Assembly (NCBI RefSeq): GCF_001756855.1
Contig: NZ_MAYS01000057.1
Coordinates: 1-36,317, forward strand
Reading direction: 5' to 3'
Origin: Candidatus Erwinia dacicola
Lineage (GTDB): Bacteria; Pseudomonadota; Gammaproteobacteria; Enterobacterales; Enterobacteriaceae
Length of the DNA stretch: 36,317 nt
Part shown: one piece after another, positions 17,197 to 25,108 of the stretch
Position numbering within the stretch: position 1 is the first letter of the stretch
How the letters are laid out: each line of letters opens with the position of its first letter
Translations under genes and position numbers: made by a program
The notes under the pieces: generated by a model
What the model was told of the DNA's origin: nothing
Database searches by the model: none
What the model saw: only the letters and a program-made list of their open reading frames with translations

Positions 17197-17237
17197 CAAC
17201 GGCGGGCGGCTGCCGCCGCCGCCCGTAAGGATATGAA

Positions 17238-17645
17238 ATGTACGGAACGCCGAACGAACTCTGTATACAGCTGCTTAAGCAGTTTGCGCCGGGTGAAAGA
17301 ATTACGCTGATTGTCTGGACCAGCGGGAATGTATCAGACGTGCTTGACGGGGAGGACATCACCCCGGAAGAAGCCGACGAAATTAACGCTGACATCAGCG
17401 AGCTTGATTCCGTGCACGAGTATGGTGTGGGCGAGGAAACGCTACGGGCGATGCTGGAAAACGTGCGGGAATCAGCCCGCGCAGAACGAGAAGTGCGGGT
17501 GACGGCGGGCACCCTGGAGAGGATTGCCAGGCTTGCCGGAGAGTATATCCGCCGGGAAGAAGCTGAAGGAGGAGAGGGGGCCGCCAGAAGGCACTTCCCC
17601 CTTGAACTGGATGCGCTCGAGGCCGTCAGAAAGCTGGTGATGTAA
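17238..17645 (+). CDS. DUF1380 family protein, copy 2
   Basis: A 135-residue paralogue of the protein at 15912-16322, sharing the MYGT start, a central VWTSGNVSDVLDGE segment and acidic helices. The C terminus is divergent. TAAGGAT precedes the start. Duplicate DUF1380 genes around klcA suggest local duplication in the leading region. Function unknown. Confidence 0.75.
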   Translation: MYGTPNELCIQLLKQFAPGERITLIVWTSGNVSDVLDGEDITPEEADEINADISELDSVHEYGVGEETLRAMLENVRESARAEREVRVTAGTLERIARLAGEYIRREEAEGGEGAARRHFPLELDALEAVRKLVM

Positions 17646-18283
17646 GGCAGAAACGGGCAGGGAGGCCCGTAACCTGACCGCTGTCAGCCCGCAAAAACCC
17701 CTGCCCGCCTGCGGCGGGGCGGGCGAACGGCGCCAGCGGCGCCATTTTCCGCCCCTTTACAGCAAGTTTAAGTTGTGCAGAACAGTCAGTAGCTCATCAT
17801 TTCCTGCGTTGGCGTTGGCGTTGGCGTTGGCGTTGGCGTTGGCGTTGGCGTTGGCGTTGGTCTGGTGATCGCTTTTAAACATACTCTTTTGCCCGGGGCG
17901 TCTCCCTCCGGGCCGCGCTGTCATGCTTCGCACCGAGCCGGCAAGCCGTCTCTGCCCTTGCCCTGCGGGCCGACGGGTTTCCATCGACTGACGCAACACC
18001 CGCAGCCGGCATGCTGCCGCCGCACTCACTGGCCACGGGCGTGGCCGCTGAGGACCGGACCGCGTTTGCGCCGTCCGGGGCCGTGCCATGCTCATCCACC
18101 GGTGGCTGATGTTCCCGTGGTATTTCCGTCGCAGGGAACTGCGCCACACCGCCTCGCTCCTTCTGACAAGGCTGAAGTGCACGCCTGCGGCGGCCTTGTC
18201 AGCGCTCCCCGGTGAGGCTTTTTCCCTTCTGCGACGGCGAATACTCACAGAAACATCATTTAACCCACAGAAGGAGAAGCAGC
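17646..18283 (+). other. Leading-region intergenic block with hexamer repeat and long hairpin
   Basis: No gene. It contains the 9-copy GCGTTG microsatellite (17806-17859) and most of the first copy of the 311-bp repeat (18025-18335), which holds a hairpin with 10-bp arms (18163-18172 and 18193-18202). A minus-strand open frame across the block encodes an Asn-Ala repeat and looks accidental. Confidence 0.5.
17806..17859. repeat. GCGTTG hexamer microsatellite, nine copies
   Basis: Nine perfect head-to-tail copies of GCGTTG in non-coding sequence downstream of the second DUF1380 gene. Copy number is likely to vary by slippage. No function is evident. Confidence 0.9.
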
Positions 18284-18335
18284 ATGTCACAGCAAAACGT
18301 CAAGAGCGCGACAACGAAGCCTACAGAATCATCAG
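18025..18335 (+). repeat. 311-bp leading-region direct repeat, copy A
   Basis: Nearly identical to 20728-21039, with about a dozen substitutions and one single-base indel. It runs from intergenic sequence across the ribosome-binding site into the first 17 codons of the DUF3560 gene. It contains a hairpin with perfect arms CTGACAAGGC and GCCTTGTCAG around a 20-base loop, enclosed by a GCCTC/GAGGC outer pair (18151-18155 and 18214-18218). Confidence 0.9.
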
Positions 18336-19660
18336 ATTTTCAAACCGAAGGGCCGGAATATCGTGCCACTTATTCCCCCGATGACAACAAGTTACGTCTG
18401 TTCGCGGATTCACGTCTCGATGAGGAAACTTATAAGCGTGTGAAAGACGCAGGATTTAAATATGCGCCTAAACAGGGGTTGTTTGTGGCACCAATGTGGA
18501 CACCGTCCCGCGAAGATTTGCTGCTGGAGCTGGCTGGGGAAATCGAAGATGAAGATCAGTCACTGTTTGAACGGCAGGAAGAACGTGCAGAACGTTTCGA
18601 AGGCTACAGCGTTAAACGGGCAGCAGAATCTGAGCAGGTGCTTTCCGCAGTGGATAAACTTGCCTCCGCCATTCCTTTAGGTCAGCCGATCCTGGTTGGC
18701 CACCACAGCGAACGCCGCGCGCGGAAGCACGCACAGCGTATCGAAAACAGTATGCGCAGGGCCGTAAACCTGTTTGAAACCTCCGAATACTGGGAGCGCC
18801 GTGCAGAAGCATCCCTGCGCCTGGCAACGTATAAAGAACGCCCGGATGTGCGTTATCGCCGTATCAAAAAAATTGAGGCCGATTTGCGCAAGTCGGAAAG
18901 ACACATTGAAAATGCCCGTCTGTTTATCAAACTCTGGTCATGTGAAACCCTTGACCGGAAGATGGCGCTGAAAATCGCAAACGGCGATCATGTTTATGCA
19001 CGTCTCACGCTGGAAAAATTTCCGCGCCCGGCGGATAAAAGCCAGTATGAAGGCCAGACGTCCGTATGGTCAGCCCTGACGGATGAGATTATTACCGCCG
19101 CACAGGCGCGGGAAATCTGTGTCCGCGTCCATCAGCAGACAATCGACTGGCAAGACCGCTGGGCAGGACACTATCGCAATCGCCTGATGTATGAGCGTGC
19201 CATGCTGGACGAAACTGGCAGCCTTCTGGCGTCCGGTGTTGACATGGTTCCGGGCGGTAAAATTCTGAGCCGTGGCGAATGGCTGACTATCATCCGGGTC
19301 AACCGCAGCGGGGGTGAAATCAGCTCCGTGGTGACCAGTGAATACTCATTTATGGGCCGCAAGGGAACGACGGTTATCCGGCGTGACCGCATTACGGATT
19401 ATGCGGAACCCACGGCAGAGATCGCCGCAGCGGCAAAGGTTGCCGCAAAACGACCGCCGATCGTGAATTATCCGGGGGAGGGCTTCATCACCCTGACAAA
19501 ACAGGAATGGAGTAAAAAGCATGCTGATTTTAAACAGGTGCGCGGCATTGCGGCGGGTGACGATCACGGCGCTTACCGTATCCGCCGTGTGCTGTCGTCG
19601 GGTTACTCACTAACACCTGTATATATCACCGATTTGAAAACGGTGGAAATCCCACGCTGA
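18284..19660 (+). CDS. DUF3560 domain protein
   Basis: A 458-residue protein from the ATG with GAAGGAG upstream; the frame extends upstream but without a start signal. Residues 30-75 (YRATYSPDDNKLRLFADSRL and the region around GFKYAPKQGLFVAPMW) match the start of DUF3560 proteins found on plasmids, followed by a long charged helical region. The function is unknown. Its first 17 residues (MSQQNVKSATTKPTESS) are almost the same as those of the unrelated ParB-like protein at 20988 because both genes sit behind copies of the same repeat. It is followed by a perfect 10-bp-stem hairpin (19669-19691). Confidence 0.8.
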   Translation: MSQQNVKSATTKPTESSDFQTEGPEYRATYSPDDNKLRLFADSRLDEETYKRVKDAGFKYAPKQGLFVAPMWTPSREDLLLELAGEIEDEDQSLFERQEERAERFEGYSVKRAAESEQVLSAVDKLASAIPLGQPILVGHHSERRARKHAQRIENSMRRAVNLFETSEYWERRAEASLRLATYKERPDVRYRRIKKIEADLRKSERHIENARLFIKLWSCETLDRKMALKIANGDHVYARLTLEKFPRPADKSQYEGQTSVWSALTDEIITAAQAREICVRVHQQTIDWQDRWAGHYRNRLMYERAMLDETGSLLASGVDMVPGGKILSRGEWLTIIRVNRSGGEISSVVTSEYSFMGRKGTTVIRRDRITDYAEPTAEIAAAAKVAAKRPPIVNYPGEGFITLTKQEWSKKHADFKQVRGIAAGDDHGAYRIRRVLSSGYSLTPVYITDLKTVEIPR

Positions 19661-19724
19661 TAAGCAGTGTTTCCCGGCTCTGCCGGGAAACCTCCCGCAA
19701 CGATTTACACTGAAGGGCAAACAA

Positions 19725-20291
19725 ATGCAGACCGGACTTAAAGAGCGCATAGCGCAGATGCAGCAGAAGCTCAGTTCCCGCCAACCGATGGGTGAAATAC
19801 ACGCAGACAGCCAGCTGTTTGTCACACCCGAACCCGTATGTGACAGACTTGTCACGCTGGCTGATATCCGGCCCGGTGACCGGGTTCTGGAGCCTAACGC
19901 GGGTACCGGGGCTATCCTCCGGGCTGTTCTGGCCGCGCAGCCTGCGGCCCGCTGTGAGTGCGTTGAAGTGAATTATGCGCTGGTTCAGCACCTGCTGTCA
20001 GCTTTTCCCGGCGTGCCGGTCAGCTGTGAAGATTTTCTGAATTTTAGCCCGGTAAAACCTTTTGATCGCATCATCATGAACCCGCCATTCAGGCACGCGG
20101 TCGATCTGAAGCACATCCTGCATGCCAGGACGATGCTGGCCCCCGGCGGTAATCTGGTCGCGATCTGCAGCAACGGACCCCGTCAGCAGAAAGCGCTGTG
20201 CGACCTCGCGGTGTACCATGAAACGCTGCCGCGCGGCACTTTCGCATATACGGACGTTACAACAATGATTGTCCTCATTGATGCTGAGTAG
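19725..20291 (+). CDS. Class I SAM-dependent methyltransferase, N6-adenine-type motifs
   Basis: A 188-residue protein. SAM-binding motif I is VLEPNAGTG at residues 54-62 and the catalytic motif NPPF is at 119-122, the form used by N6-adenine DNA methylases and some RNA or protein methylases. The short length leaves no separate target-recognition domain. Lying between the DUF3560 and ParB-like genes, it probably modifies nucleic acid early after transfer, but the substrate is not shown by the sequence. Only a weak ribosome-binding site (GAAGGGC) precedes the ATG. Confidence 0.82.
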   Translation: MQTGLKERIAQMQQKLSSRQPMGEIHADSQLFVTPEPVCDRLVTLADIRPGDRVLEPNAGTGAILRAVLAAQPAARCECVEVNYALVQHLLSAFPGVPVSCEDFLNFSPVKPFDRIIMNPPFRHAVDLKHILHARTMLAPGGNLVAICSNGPRQQKALCDLAVYHETLPRGTFAYTDVTTMIVLIDAE

Positions 20292-20987
20292 CTGTGCTCA
20301 GGGAGCATTCCCGGGTATCCCCCGGGATGCCCTATCTGTAACCGGGTGATCGTCCGGCCCCGTGGTCGCTTGCCTCCGAAGCCGAAAACCGGGCGGGCCT
20401 GCGGCCCGGGGGTGAACAGTGCTGACGCACTGTAATACCCCCTTCGCCTGCCCTTGCTCTGCCCGGTCTTTCTCTCACTGTCTCTCTTCCTGCTGTGATT
20501 TGATTTCCTGCTGTATTTCCTGTTGCTGTCGTGCTGCTTAACATCACTGAAAACCAGATGCTAAAGCATGGCCCCCTGCGGCTCCCCGGCGTTGCCGGCT
20601 CGTCAGCCCCACTGCGCTAACCGGCAAAGCCGGTAAGCTCCGCCGAATCCCGCACGCGGGTTTCGGGCCTCCCGGCTAGGGTCTGATGGCGAACTGCCAG
20701 GGCGTGCAGCTGGCTGGCGCCAGCGCGCTCACTGGCCACGGTCGTGGCCGCTGAGGACCGGACCGCGTTAGCGCCGTCCGGAGCCGTGCCATGCTCATCC
20801 ACCGGTGGCCGGTGTTCCCGTGGTATTTCCGTCGCAGGGAACTGCGCCACACCGCCTCGCTCCTTCTGACAAGGCTGAAGTGCACGCCTGCGGCGGCCTT
20901 GTCAGCGCTCCCCGGTGAGGCTTTTTCCCCTTCTGCGACGGCGAATACTCACAGAAACATCATTTAACCCACAGAAGGAGAAGCAGC
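20292..20987 (+). other. Leading-region intergenic block upstream of the ParB-like gene
   Basis: No gene. It contains two repeat modules in series: 20565-20691, shared with 25694-25823, and 20728 onward, the second copy of the 311-bp repeat. Palindromes such as ACCGGCAAAGCCGGT and CCCGCACGCGGG punctuate the first module. It has the mosaic structure expected of duplicated leading-region promoters. Confidence 0.5.
20565..20691 (+). repeat. Leading-region repeat module 2, copy B
   Basis: About 127 bp related to 25694-25823, starting with AGCATGGCCCCC and ending CTAGGGTCTGATGGC. Both copies carry a hairpin in the middle whose arms differ in sequence but still pair (ACCGGC/GCCGGT here, AGCGGC/GCCGCT there), which argues for selection on structure. 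Confidence 0.8.
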
Positions 20988-21039
20988 ATGTCACAGCAGA
21001 ACGTCAAGGGCGCGACAGCGAAGCCTACAGAATCATCAG
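20728..21039 (+). repeat. 311-bp leading-region direct repeat, copy B
   Basis: The second copy of the repeat at 18025-18335, including the hairpin arms at 20866-20875 and 20896-20905 and the first 17 codons of the ParB-like gene. The single indel is in a run of C within TTTTCCCCTTC. Confidence 0.9.
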
Positions 21040-22973
21040 CAAAGAAAACCCGCGCTGCGAAAAAATCAGCGACTGCCGTTGAAGCGGTGCTGGAAAAGGC
21101 CACCCTCGCGTACTTCCCCCTTTCCCGCCTGGTGAAGTCCCCGCTTCAGGCCCGCAAGCGGCCGCACTCCCCTGAAGATATCCGCGACACGGCTGAAAGC
21201 ATTGCCGGGGTCGGACTTATCCAGAATCTGGCGGGGCATGAAATGGCCGATGGCCAGATCGGTATCTGCGCCGGGGGCGGACGCCTGGAATCGCTGGTGC
21301 TGCTGCAAAGCGAGGGGCGCTGGCATCCCGACCAGCTGGTCCCTGTGCGTATCGTGCCGGAGGATATGGCAAAGGCCGTTTCGCTGACCGAGAACGGCAG
21401 ACGCCGGGATATGCACCCGGCTGAGCAGATTCAGGGTTTCCGCGAACTGTCAGAAGAGGGCAAAACGAATGCACAGATTGCAGACCTGATGGGCTACAGC
21501 ACCCGCCACGTTGAGCGCTGCATGAAGCTCGCCGGACTGGCTCCCTCACTGCTGTGCCTGCTGTCCGAAGACCGCATTCAGCTCGACCACTGCCACGCGC
21601 TGGCGCTGGCCGACACCCATGAACGCCAGGAAGAAATCTGGGAAAGCGCCGTCAGCCGCGCGTATGACGTCCCGTCCCCGCAGGCGATCCGCAGCCTGGT
21701 CACCTCGGGCGAGGTGAAAACGTCAGGCAGCGACCTGTTCCGCTTCACCGGGCTGGATGCGTATCTCGCAGAGGGCGGCGAGCTGCGCACCGACCTGTTC
21801 AGCGACGAAAACGAGGGCTGGGTCGATTCCCTGACGCTGCAACGCGCCGCGCTGAACAAGCTGTCCGTCATCGGGGCTGAGATTGCGCAGCGCGAAGGCT
21901 GGCAGTGGAGTGAGGCGCGGCTGAGTCAAATCAGGACGTGGGGCGATGATGCAAGGGCGTATCGTCACTATCCGTTTCCTGAGCGCGTATTTACCGCAGA
22001 GCAGGCGTCCCGCCTGGAGGAGATTGAAACGCTGATGGACGCGGCCAGCGACGACGAACGCGCCGCGCTCGATGCCGAAGTCGCGGCCATCCATGACGCC
22101 GGGGAAGCCGCCGCGTGGCCTGAAGCAACGCGCCAGCTCTGCGGCGTGGTGGTGTCGCTGGACCACGGTGTGATTCACATTCAGCGCGGGCTGGCGCACA
22201 TCACCGAAGAGGAAGCCGCCGCCATCGAAGCCCGCCAGGCCGCAGCGGTCGCGGCCGTCACCCACGCACAGCCGACCGTTGAGGCCGATGAATTCCCCGC
22301 CACGCTGGTGAAAGCGATGTCCTGTGAGCGCACGCTGGCGGTTCAGGCCGCGCTCTGTACGCAGGCTGATATGTCGGTCACGCTGCTGATCTGGCATCTG
22401 GCAAAGGGGGTATTCACCTCCGGGCGCGGCGGTCCGGATCCATCCCGGGTTCAGCTTAACGACAACCAGTACATACTGCGGGAAAAATCCGTCTCCGGTG
22501 AAAACGGCAGGGCGTACCGCTTCCTGATGGAAGAAAAAGCCCGCTGGGAGGCCCGCCTGCCGGACGACTGGCGTCACGACATGCGCTGGCTGCTGGCATG
22601 GTCTCCGGAGGAGAGAAATGCCCTGCTGGGCTTCCTGTCTGCCCTGTCGGTCGACGGCATGCAGGACCGCGAGTACAGCCGCACGCAGCGCAGCAGCCTG
22701 GACGCGCTGGAGTCGGTGATGGCATTCAACCTTTACGACTGGTGGCAGCCGACCGCTGAGAACTATTTCAGCCGCATCGGCAAGACGCAGATCTGCAAGG
22801 CGATGAGCGAGGCGGGACTGACGGGCAAGGCCAGCGATGCCGAAAAAATGAAGAAAGGCGATGCCGCCGAGCTGGCCGCTGAAGAACTGGCGGCAAGCAG
22901 CTGGCTCCCCGCGTGGATGAAACCCGCCGTCGATGCCAGCGAAGAAACCACCCCGGACGAGCGCGCCGCCTAA
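20988..22973 (+). CDS. ParB/Spo0J-like protein of the leading region (YubM type)
   Basis: A 661-residue protein from the ATG behind GAAGGAG. Residues about 41-140 form a ParB/Srx N-terminal domain ([15 protein letters not shown], later [10 protein letters not shown] and [13 protein letters not shown]). A helix-turn-helix follows at about 160-182 ([19 protein letters not shown]). The long C-terminal region is helical with acidic stretches. Leading regions of IncF and related plasmids carry such proteins (YubM), unlinked to a ParA, so a role in the recipient rather than in partition is likely. It is followed by a GCCGCCCC hairpin (22981-23000) and psiA. A psiB gene, usually located between the two, is absent. 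Confidence 0.85.
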   Translation: MSQQNVKGATAKPTESSAKKTRAAKKSATAVEAVLEKATLAYFPLSRLVKSPLQARKRPHSPEDIRDTAESIAGVGLIQNLAGHEMADGQIGICAGGGRLESLVLLQSEGRWHPDQLVPVRIVPEDMAKAVSLTENGRRRDMHPAEQIQGFRELSEEGKTNAQIADLMGYSTRHVERCMKLAGLAPSLLCLLSEDRIQLDHCHALALADTHERQEEIWESAVSRAYDVPSPQAIRSLVTSGEVKTSGSDLFRFTGLDAYLAEGGELRTDLFSDENEGWVDSLTLQRAALNKLSVIGAEIAQREGWQWSEARLSQIRTWGDDARAYRHYPFPERVFTAEQASRLEEIETLMDAASDDERAALDAEVAAIHDAGEAAAWPEATRQLCGVVVSLDHGVIHIQRGLAHITEEEAAAIEARQAAAVAAVTHAQPTVEADEFPATLVKAMSCERTLAVQAALCTQADMSVTLLIWHLAKGVFTSGRGGPDPSRVQLNDNQYILREKSVSGENGRAYRFLMEEKARWEARLPDDWRHDMRWLLAWSPEERNALLGFLSALSVDGMQDREYSRTQRSSLDALESVMAFNLYDWWQPTAENYFSRIGKTQICKAMSEAGLTGKASDAEKMKKGDAAELAAEELAASSWLPAWMKPAVDASEETTPDERAA

Positions 22974-22980
22974 CCTACAG

Positions 22981-23000
22981 GCCGCCCCGCGAGGGGCGGC
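22981..23000 (+). repeat. GCCGCCCC hairpin before psiA
   Basis: A perfect 8-bp stem, GCCGCCCC and GGGGCGGC, with loop GCGA, directly after the ParB-like stop and before the psiA ribosome-binding site. The same stem recurs at 27421-27440 before another gene. With no T run after it, it is not a classical terminator. Confidence 0.85.
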
Positions 23001-23015
23001 ATTCAGGAGAAAACA

Positions 23016-23780
23016 ATGAGCCAGGAACTGACCATCATTTCCGCCAGCCGTGCGCTGGTTCCCGTCAGCGATGCCCGTCGCGCCGCTATGGACGCGATTG
23101 CCGAGGTGGAAGACAGGCGCCGGAACGGGCGGCGTTTATCCCGCCACCCGTATTCGTGGGCGTTCTTCCGCCACCTTTCAGGGGCGGGCCGGGCCAGCGG
23201 GCAGAGCCTGCTGCGCGCCGGGATAATGTGGGAGCCGCGCCGCCGGATGACCAGCATCAGCGAGTACGAGCACGCGCTGAACGTGCTGCTGGAAAGCCAC
23301 GGGCTGCACTGCCCGCTGCCGCTGTCGGGCAGCGTGCGGCAGCAGCTGTTTCCCGAATACTGCTTTGCCCAGGATGATCGCCGTGAGAAGAAACGGGCAC
23401 TGTCCATGCACACGGCAGCCCGGCGGGAAGCGAGCCAGGCTGCGCGGGAATACATGCTGCTTCAGGGGCGGGCAGGGCAGGTGGCGTCTGAGCTGAACTT
23501 CTGCACGCCGGTGACCGTCAGCGCGTGGTACAACAGGTGGGAAAGGGAACTGCCTGAAGAACTGCTCGAAGGCGCTTTCTGGCGGTGGCAAAAAAGGTTT
23601 CCCTCGCTTCAGCCCCTGCTGCCACTTGAAGGAATGGGAAATCCCCTCTGGTTCGTGATCGGTGCCCTGAACCACTGTAACAGCCATACTCCCGACTGGC
23701 TTAGCTCGCTGGAAACTAACTTCAGTCAGAACCGTCTGAGGGTAATAACTCAGGATGAAATGATGAAAAAATCTCCGTAA
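23016..23780 (+). CDS. psiA: PsiA-like leading-region protein
   Basis: A 254-residue protein with CAGGAG before the ATG. The N-terminal part (SRALVPVSDARRAAMDAIAEVEDRRRNGRRLS followed by HPYSWAFFRHLSG) has the pattern I know from PsiA of F-type plasmids (about 240 residues). PsiA is encoded with the SOS inhibitor PsiB in the leading region, but its own activity is not established. Here the gene follows the ParB-like gene directly and no psiB is present. The first residues extend slightly beyond usual PsiA. Confidence 0.75.
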   Translation: MSQELTIISASRALVPVSDARRAAMDAIAEVEDRRRNGRRLSRHPYSWAFFRHLSGAGRASGQSLLRAGIMWEPRRRMTSISEYEHALNVLLESHGLHCPLPLSGSVRQQLFPEYCFAQDDRREKKRALSMHTAARREASQAAREYMLLQGRAGQVASELNFCTPVTVSAWYNRWERELPEELLEGAFWRWQKRFPSLQPLLPLEGMGNPLWFVIGALNHCNSHTPDWLSSLETNFSQNRLRVITQDEMMKKSP

Positions 23781-23783
23781 AAG

Positions 23784-23836
23784 TGTGACTTTGTGTCACT
23801 CCGTGGTATTATAAGTGTGACAAAGTTACACACAGG
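23784..23836 (+). promoter_or_regulatory. Promoter and operator of the toxin-antitoxin operon
   Basis: TGTGAC (23784-23789), a 17-bp spacer and TATTAT (23807-23812) form a plausible promoter. Overlapping it are the related motifs GTGTGACTTTGTGTCAC and GTGTGACAAAGTTACAC, inverted-repeat-like elements expected for autoregulation by the antitoxin. Confidence 0.6.
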
Positions 23837-23843
23837 AGGCGAT

Positions 23844-24116
23844 ATGTCAGTTACCCGATTACGGCAACAGGGTGGTGCGGTGGTGTTGACCATTCCAAGC
23901 GACATCGCTGCAAAGGCGGGATGGAGTGTCGGCACCCTGCTCGATGTGACTGCAGATGGTGAAGCCGTGAGCATTAAGCCATCAGGCCGCATGGCGCGGG
24001 GAAGTAAAACACTCTCGCAACTGCTACAGGGGATTGATGAGGAAGAGATCCGCCAGTTTAATCAGGACGTCAGTGACGGCCTGAATGATGAGCCGCAGGG
24101 CAGGGAGGCGATCTGA
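23844..24116 (+). CDS. Antitoxin, MazE/PemI (AbrB-fold) family
   Basis: A 90-residue protein from the ATG with CAGGAGG upstream. Residues 1-50 show the swapped-hairpin AbrB/MazE DNA-binding pattern: VTRLRQQGGAVVLTIPSDIAAKAGWSVGTLLDV. The acidic C terminus should wrap around and inhibit the toxin. It is expected to repress its own promoter at 23784-23836. The stop codon overlaps the toxin start (TGATG). Confidence 0.88.
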   Translation: MSVTRLRQQGGAVVLTIPSDIAAKAGWSVGTLLDVTADGEAVSIKPSGRMARGSKTLSQLLQGIDEEEIRQFNQDVSDGLNDEPQGREAI

Positions 24117-24481
24117 TGGTATCAAGGAAGGTGCCACAGAAAGGCGAAATCTGGCACGTCAATGGCGACCCCGTCGAGGGAAGGGAGTTCAGGGGACCGC
24201 ATTATTATCTTGTCATTTCACCGCGTGAGCTGGTCGCTGCCCTGGGAACAGCCGTATGCGTCCCGGTCACGAGCGGAGGAGCAGCAGCCCGTTCGAAGGC
24301 CGTCACGGTATACCTGGACGGCGACAGTACCGACAACGGGAAAGTGACAGGCGTGGCATTGTGCTATCAGCTGCGCTCTCTCGATCTGACCGCGCGAAAG
24401 GCCAGCTATGCGGCTAAAGTAGAGCCGCATATCATGGATGAGATCCTTTCAATGGTTGTGGACCTGATTGACCCACGTTAA
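24116..24481 (+). CDS. Toxin, MazF/PemK/ChpB-type endoribonuclease
   Basis: A 121-residue protein with the MazF-family pattern: KGEIWHVNGDPVEGREFRGPHYYLVISP, then VCVPVTSGG, and GVALCYQLRSLDLTARKA where the QLRSLD segment corresponds to the conserved NQVRxxD region. Such toxins cleave mRNA at short motifs. It is coupled to the antitoxin by overlapping TGATG and has its own GGGAGG. The pair would act in plasmid stabilisation. Confidence 0.9.
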   Translation: MVSRKVPQKGEIWHVNGDPVEGREFRGPHYYLVISPRELVAALGTAVCVPVTSGGAAARSKAVTVYLDGDSTDNGKVTGVALCYQLRSLDLTARKASYAAKVEPHIMDEILSMVVDLIDPR

Positions 24482-24489
24482 AACTGAAT

Positions 24490-24515
24490 CAGCTGGCCTG
24501 CATAGCAGGCAGCTG
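24490..24515 (+). terminator. Hairpin after the toxin gene
   Basis: A strong stem-loop, GCCTGC and GCAGGC around ATA with an outer CAGCT/AGCTG pair and one bulge, lies nine bases after the toxin stop. The 3' side carries CAGGCAGCT, the same nonamer as the CRISPR I-F-like repeats downstream, so this may be a degenerate repeat rather than a simple terminator. No T run follows. Confidence 0.45.
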
Positions 24516-24561
24516 TATTTCAGGACCGAGGACCGTTAAGGATGTATTTTTTTTTCATTAT

Positions 24562-24589
24562 GTAAACTGCCGTGCAGGCAGACTATTAA
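24562..24589 (+). CRISPR. Solitary CRISPR type I-F-like repeat
   Basis: GTAA, then ACTGCCGTGCAGGCAG (24566-24581), then ACTATTAA. The 16-bp core differs at one base from the E. coli/Yersinia-type I-F repeat core ACTGCCGTACAGGCAG and keeps the CTGCC/GGCAG stem bound by Cas6f. It stands alone, 30 bases upstream of the start of an orphan gene, in an AT-rich stretch. There is no spacer array on either side and no cas gene in the window. Confidence 0.75.
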
Positions 24590-24619
24590 AATCAATTGAT
24601 AACCATACAGGATGTCATC

Positions 24620-25108
24620 ATGAAAAATATCAGCCAGGCCGCTAGTTTTATTGAAATTCAGACTGCCGCCCGCAATATAGGAATGGACGTCATTACCGGT
24701 GCGACGCTGTTCGAACTGTGGAAAGGCGATCGCTATAAGGGCGGCTATCCCACGCTGGAAATGTTAGCACACGAGGTCAGCCTGCATCTTTCAATGGCTG
24801 CTGATGCCGCCGCAGAACGGGCCAGCCAGTTTGAGCTGGTCAGAACAGCGCTGGAAAATCAGGGCGCAACTGAAGCCGCCGTCCTTCATCATGGTAAAGT
24901 CATTGGCCTTTGCACCACTTCCGCCGGGCGGGGTAAATCCATCCAGCTGGCCAATGCCGTGACCGATGACGGCAGGCCGCTGAACACTCACAATCTTGAG
25001 ATATCCCGTTCTAAACAAAACCTGAAAGCGGCGCAGCTTAAATCACAGTTCACGGCCAGAATTTATGATGGAGAGATTTTCTATGTCTGTCAGCACGATC
25101 CCTACTAA
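24620..25108 (+). CDS. Orphan protein between I-F-like repeats, 162 aa; candidate anti-CRISPR
   Basis: The ATG at 24620 has ACAGGAT upstream; a TTG at 24596 would add eight residues without support. The protein is soluble and mostly helical in its first 90 residues (LFELWKGDRYKGGYPTLEML, then AADAAAERASQFELVR). A basic, lysine-rich stretch lies near residues 125-150 and YVCQHDPY forms the C terminus. I recognise no family. It is flanked by a solitary I-F-like repeat upstream and three such repeats downstream, and it overlaps the next gene. Its function is unknown; an anti-CRISPR role is inferred from position only. Confidence 0.65.
   Translation: MKNISQAASFIEIQTAARNIGMDVITGATLFELWKGDRYKGGYPTLEMLAHEVSLHLSMAADAAAERASQFELVRTALENQGATEAAVLHHGKVIGLCTTSAGRGKSIQLANAVTDDGRPLNTHNLEISRSKQNLKAAQLKSQFTARIYDGEIFYVCQHDPY

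Noticed and set aside
17757-18290. Minus-strand open frame of 177 codons with an Asn-Ala repeat
   Set aside because: The repeat comes from the GCGTTG microsatellite, there is no ribosome-binding site, and the frame runs antisense through a spacer repeat and into the next gene's start.
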